Assembly (NCBI GenBank): GCA_020057985.1
Contig: JAGVEU010000348.1
Coordinates: forward strand, 1-8,777
Reading direction: 5' to 3'
DNA: 8,777 nucleotides
From: Calditrichota bacterium
GTDB lineage: Bacteria > Electryoneota > RPQS01
Shown here: positions 5,841 through 8,777 of the stretch, piece by piece
Position numbering within the stretch: the first letter of the stretch is position 1
Layout: each line of letters starts with the position of its first letter
Notes under the pieces: model-generated
What the model was told of the DNA's origin: nothing
The model's database searches: none
The model's input: only the letters and a program-made list of their open reading frames with translations
Position numbers and translations under genes: made by a program

Positions 5841-6731
5841 CTATTTCAGAATGACCACCTTCCGAGTTGTGGAGGCGCCTCCGGCGGTGAAACGAGCAAA
5901 ATAGAGTCCGGAAGTCAGGAATGAGCCATCAAAGGCAATCTTTTGAACGCCAGCTTCAACGAATTTATCCAGCAACGATGCTTCTTCCTGACCGAGGATG
6001 CTGTAGAGAATCAGTTTAGCTTGTGCTGGTTGACCCAAGCTGAAGCTGAAGGTCGTTGCCGCATTGAACGGATTCGGATAGTTGCCATTGAAAGAAAATC
6101 CCGCTAACCGACTATCTATTGCCTCTTCGGAGATTGGTGAGCCGGTCCCTTCGAGGATCACGTCATCAATTTTGATCGCAAACCGATCCACCGAGATATA
6201 GTGAAAGGCAATATAGAATGGCGTTCCGGCAAACTGAGACAGGTTGTGTGTATGATAAGTCCATGGGCGAGGCGCATTGCTGATCGTGGCGATCAAGTGC
6301 GTGAAATCCGCCGGTGGATGGCCGCCGGTGGAAACACGAATCTGGAAAGTCTCTGGGTTGGCCAGATCTTGCGAGGAAACCCAATAGCTGAGCGTAATCG
6401 TTCCCGTGAGCGTCTGGAGAGGCATGATGAGCCAATCATCATTCGGAGAGCCGTCCGAGTTGTATCCATTGGCCACCACACAAGGGCCGCTATGCGTGGG
6501 AAATCCGGTTCGTGAGAGCACTTGCCAGACAGAAGGATTGTTATAGAAGATGGGCGAGGCTCCGCTGTCTACGTCAATTTGCATCCAGCCATTTGGCAAA
6601 TTCCCCGGAACAATCGAGTCGAAGTTTTCTGACAATACAACTTCATCGAGGGTATTAGGTTCTGACGCCGCGATATCAAAGAGGCATACAACAAACCCAA
6701 GACTCATACTGAAAACAAGCGAGCAATGCAT
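5841..6731 (-). CDS. Short T9SS cargo paralogue: anchor-J domain plus sorting tail
   Basis: 296 residues. Seen: hydrophobic N-terminus 1-23 ending 'DIAAS', unusual for a signal peptide because it has no Lys or Arg before the core. Residues 28-195 are the anchor-J domain, with 'NTLDEVVLSENFDS' shared almost exactly with the 559-residue paralogue ('NTLDEIIISENFDS'), then 'NDDWLIMPLQTL', 'FYIAFHYISVDRF' and 'IKIDDVILE'. Residues 213-296 are the T9SS tail ('GNYPNPFNAATTFSF', 'LYSILGQEEA', 'LTSGLYFARF', ending 'RKVVILK'). Carboxypeptidase-regulatory and P modules are absent. ATG 6731 lies 4 nt after the stop of the gene at 6736 with no Shine-Dalgarno sequence. A stop four codons upstream in frame rules out a longer start, so translation probably depends on reinitiation. 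The alternative ATG at 6707 would halve the signal peptide. Its tail is very close to that of the upstream gene ('FARFTAGGAS' against 'FARLTAGGAS'). Confidence 0.85.
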   Translation of the reverse strand: MHCSLVFSMSLGFVVCLFDIAASEPNTLDEVVLSENFDSIVPGNLPNGWMQIDVDSGASPIFYNNPSVWQVLSRTGFPTHSGPCVVANGYNSDGSPNDDWLIMPLQTLTGTITLSYWVSSQDLANPETFQIRVSTGGHPPADFTHLIATISNAPRPWTYHTHNLSQFAGTPFYIAFHYISVDRFAIKIDDVILEGTGSPISEEAIDSRLAGFSFNGNYPNPFNAATTFSFSLGQPAQAKLILYSILGQEEASLLDKFVEAGVQKIAFDGSFLTSGLYFARFTAGGASTTRKVVILK

Positions 6732-6735
6732 GGAT

Positions 6736-8331
6736 CTATTTCAGTAAAATGACTTTCCTCGTCTCCGACGCGCCCCCCGCTGTCAGTCGGGCGAAGTAGA
6801 GACCAGAGGTCAATGATGAACCATCAAACGAAAATTGATGTGCTCCTGCCGCGATCGGTTTGTCCACAAGCCTCGCGACTTCCTGCCCAAGAATGTTATA
6901 GAGTGCAAGCTTCACGTATGTCTGCCTCGTCAAATCAAAGCTGAACATTGTGGTCGCGTTGAAGGGATTGGGATAGTTGCCATAGAAGACGAATATCTGG
7001 GGCGGTGTTAGTCTTTCCGCAGGAACAGCCAACGATGTTGTTGTCAAATGCAAGGTGAAATTCACAATCCAGCCGGTATCAAGTTCCGCAGCATCGTAAG
7101 CAAAGAGCGTCCAGACTCCGGCTACCGAGTGATTGTCAAGAATACTCAACGATCCGGTGGGGCGATAGCTTCCGGTAAACGGGGAATCCGAGCTATCCGC
7201 GCGAGCGGTTGCCTCATCATCAAAGCGGCATTCGATGAATCCGTCTCTTATGCCACTATCAGGGCGGCTGGCAAGGGTTACTTGCTGATTCCACGGTGAG
7301 GTGAGCCAAACCACAAGATCTCCCGGATACGTGTGGTGGATATTCACCGTGACATCCAGATCGGATATCAGGAAACTATCAGACACAGAAAGAGCCATAA
7401 TCGCTGTGTCAAGATCTGCAATGGCGGCAGAGTCTTCTCGACTGTGATAATCCCGAAAGATGAACTGTGAGTTCAGTGTGGCGTTGAGCGTAGTAATCTG
7501 CCCGGAAGTGATCAGCACCTGCTCCACGGTGTCCGACTCATAATTCTGGGCTGAAAACACAACCGCGTAGCTACCGGAATCAATGCCGGAAATCTCGTAT
7601 TGGCCGGAGGCGTTTGTCACCGCTTCCCTGTTTGCGCCGAGGACCTCGATTCGCGCTCCAGCGAGTACCGCATTGTCCTGAGAACGGCGCACTGTTCCTT
7701 GCAGATTGACCGGTGGATTAATCTCTATGCCCCATGATTGAACGCTGCCCGTGTCAGCATGGAAGCGGTCAAGCACGCGCAGGGTCCACTGACCCTGAAT
7801 TAAGAGGTTATCGAACCGGCTCAGCGCCTGTTGTGGGCGGAAGAAGCCAGTGAAAGGTGGATGCCCACCGTTAATGCTATCAGCAGCTTCATCATCGAAC
7901 CAGCAATCGGTCATGTTCAGCACGCTGTCGCCGGGGAAGAGATTAAGCAGCACAACTTCCATCGTATCGTGCGGCGGCGGAGCGACGAGCGAAATCCGCA
8001 GATCGCGAATCCAGGTGTGCGTGATCGTCAACCGGACATTCAAGTCATGAATTGTGTCCGTACTCGAAATGTCGAGGATGGATGTTACGGTATCACCGTT
8101 AGGTCCGTCAGGAATGGATTTGGGAACGTCTGTCGAAGCAAAATAATCGTCGAGCGAGAAAGGCGCAAGATGCATCTCTTGCATACCGTGCACGATTCTG
8201 CCGCACGTTTTTCTTTCAGCAATATTCTGCTTGATGTTCCGCGCTTCGAGCCTCGCGTCTAACGCATGAACGGCGAGCAGAGCGAGACCGACGAGGAGCA
8301 AATAGCCTATGGGAGAATATGTTTTTTTCAA
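6736..8331 (-). CDS. T9SS cargo with two P domains around a carboxypeptidase-regulatory-like domain
   Basis: 531 residues. Seen: signal peptide 1-23 ('MKKTYSPIGYLLLVGLALL', cleavage near 'VHA'). Residues about 24-65 are a linker. Residues 66-205 are the first P/Homo B domain, with 'IHDLNVRLTITHTWIRDLRI', 'CWFDDEAADSI', 'PPFTGFFRP' and 'GQWTLRVLD'. Residues 207-288 are a carboxypeptidase-regulatory-like module with 'VTNASGQYEISGIDSGSY'. Residues 300-430 are the second P domain, with 'DLDVTVNIHHTYPGDLVVWL', 'CRFDDEA', 'PFTGSYRP' and 'GVWTLFAYD'. Residues 446-531 are the T9SS tail ('GNYPNPFNATTMFSF', 'LYNILGQEVARLVD', ending 'RKVILLK'). It lacks the anchor-J domain that its paralogues have, and the next gene (5841-6731) supplies one alone. 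The start codon is TTG, with GGAG 8 nt upstream inside the preceding gene. The TTG overlaps that gene's TGA as TTGA, implying translational coupling. No protease domain. Likely an extracellular binding or scaffold protein. Confidence 0.88.
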   Translation of the reverse strand: MKKTYSPIGYLLLVGLALLAVHALDARLEARNIKQNIAERKTCGRIVHGMQEMHLAPFSLDDYFASTDVPKSIPDGPNGDTVTSILDISSTDTIHDLNVRLTITHTWIRDLRISLVAPPPHDTMEVVLLNLFPGDSVLNMTDCWFDDEAADSINGGHPPFTGFFRPQQALSRFDNLLIQGQWTLRVLDRFHADTGSVQSWGIEINPPVNLQGTVRRSQDNAVLAGARIEVLGANREAVTNASGQYEISGIDSGSYAVVFSAQNYESDTVEQVLITSGQITTLNATLNSQFIFRDYHSREDSAAIADLDTAIMALSVSDSFLISDLDVTVNIHHTYPGDLVVWLTSPWNQQVTLASRPDSGIRDGFIECRFDDEATARADSSDSPFTGSYRPTGSLSILDNHSVAGVWTLFAYDAAELDTGWIVNFTLHLTTTSLAVPAERLTPPQIFVFYGNYPNPFNATTMFSFDLTRQTYVKLALYNILGQEVARLVDKPIAAGAHQFSFDGSSLTSGLYFARLTAGGASETRKVILLK

Positions 8332-8777
8332 GTATTTTGCTCCATCGAAATCTTCACTCCCATTCGTTCCATGTCCTTGAAAAAACGAGCGGGTTCAACG
8401 GCTAAAGCCATAAGTTGCAGACCGGGTGAGTTGAGACTTCCCTCCAGGTACTGCAGAAGACATGCCATGACCGGAATCGCGGTGAGATCATAGGCATTCG
8501 CATGTTCAAGACGAAGCTGGGCATGGGCAGGCTTGCCCTCAAGTTCACCGTCAGCCTCCAAGTTCACGACGTTGTGCTCCGGTGGACGGAAATATTTGTT
8601 GACTCCCCACATGAACAGCCTGTCAAGCGCTGTGCGACAAAAAGGAAAACGATAGAAGGACATTGCCGCCGGAAACACCATCAGATCCACAAAGTTGTTG
8701 AAGCCCGATATATAGACTCCTGTTTCTTCCAACCCGTACATCTGCGGTAGTGCGTGCATTTCCTCAAGCTGTCCGGG
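8328..8777 (-). CDS. Saccharopine-dehydrogenase-family oxidoreductase, C-terminal 149 residues (truncated by the window edge)
   Basis: The frame is open to the right edge (first codons P-G-Q-L-E-E), so the N-terminal NAD(P)-binding half lies outside. Visible features: 'GVYISGFNNFVDLMVFPAAM', 'LFMWGVNKYFRPP', then a beta segment with 'LEADGELEGKPAHAQLRLEH', 'YDLTAIPVMACLLQYLEGS', 'SPGLQLMALAVEP' and 'RFFKDMERMGVKI'. This resembles the C-terminal part of the saccharopine dehydrogenase-like family as I recall it, especially 'LTAIP..ACL.QYL.GS...PGL' and 'VEP.RFF.DMERMGV'. Members vary from lysine-pathway enzymes to uncharacterised membrane- or lipid-associated reductases. The exact substrate cannot be read from this fragment. 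It is cytosolic by family expectation, with no signal visible. Its TGA overlaps the TTG start of the next gene, so it appears to be the upstream member of an operon with two T9SS cargo genes. Confidence 0.75.
   Translation of the reverse strand, partial: PGQLEEMHALPQMYGLEETGVYISGFNNFVDLMVFPAAMSFYRFPFCRTALDRLFMWGVNKYFRPPEHNVVNLEADGELEGKPAHAQLRLEHANAYDLTAIPVMACLLQYLEGSLNSPGLQLMALAVEPARFFKDMERMGVKISMEQNT
8340..8343 (-). promoter_or_regulatory. Shine-Dalgarno GGAG supporting a TTG start at 8331
   Basis: GGAG on the minus strand, 8 nt before TTG 8331, lying within the last codons of the oxidoreductase gene. No ATG precedes it nearby in the same frame. A lysine-rich start (MKK) and signal peptide follow at once, so TTG is the convincing start. 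Confidence 0.65.

Noticed and set aside
2036..8331. Reading the P-domain proteins as secreted proteases
   Set aside because: No subtilisin Asp-His-Ser landmarks or HExxH zinc motif is visible in any of the four; only non-catalytic modules are seen.

Overview
The window reads as chromosome from a Gram-negative bacterium of the Fibrobacteres-Chlorobi-Bacteroidetes (FCB) superphylum with roughly balanced base composition. The main reason is that all five complete genes encode proteins with an N-terminal signal peptide and a C-terminal type IX secretion (T9SS) sorting tail of the 'NYPNPFN..T' type, which is common in FCB and candidate phyla such as Ignavibacteria, Calditrichaeota, Zixibacteria and KSB1. 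No T9SS machinery gene and no rRNA lies in the window, so the phylum cannot be fixed. All recognised genes are on the minus strand; the text below follows the sequence left to right, which is against transcription.

Layout. Positions 1-209 hold no convincing gene, only a diverged copy of a dispersed repeat (about 66-144) and a hairpin terminator (161-191). At 210-1427 is a secreted protein with an uncharacterised 'RTQTQGGWG' domain, an FN3-like domain and a T9SS tail. Positions 1428-2035 hold its promoter (1502-1530), a tandem pair of ~124-bp elements with inverted ends (1731-1979), and a strong terminator (1981-2013) for the next gene. At 2036-3724 and 3900-5579 are two full-length paralogues with the same order: choice-of-anchor J/cleaved-adhesin domain, carboxypeptidase-regulatory-like domain, P/Homo B domain, T9SS tail. 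A perfect 17-bp palindrome (3851-3890) separates them. Positions 5580-5840 hold a good promoter (5625-5653) and a large C/G-run inverted repeat (5728-5826).

At 5841-6731 is a short paralogue (anchor-J plus tail only). At 6736-8331 is a complementary paralogue (two P domains around a carboxypeptidase-regulatory-like domain, plus tail, no anchor-J). The right edge (8328-8777) holds the C-terminal 149 residues of a saccharopine-dehydrogenase-family oxidoreductase. These last three genes are packed tightly: a 4-nt stop/start overlap with a TTG start, then a 4-nt gap. They look like one translationally coupled operon.

Function. The four paralogues at 2036-8331 look like non-catalytic, modular surface or extracellular proteins built by duplication and reshuffling of the same domains. 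P and anchor-J domains usually accompany proteases or adhesins, but no protease catalytic domain is visible. The likely role, by inference only, is binding or adhesion at the cell surface. The most unusual signals are the terminator-adjacent repeat family, the domain-shuffled paralogue array, and the coupling of a cytosolic-type oxidoreductase to secreted proteins.
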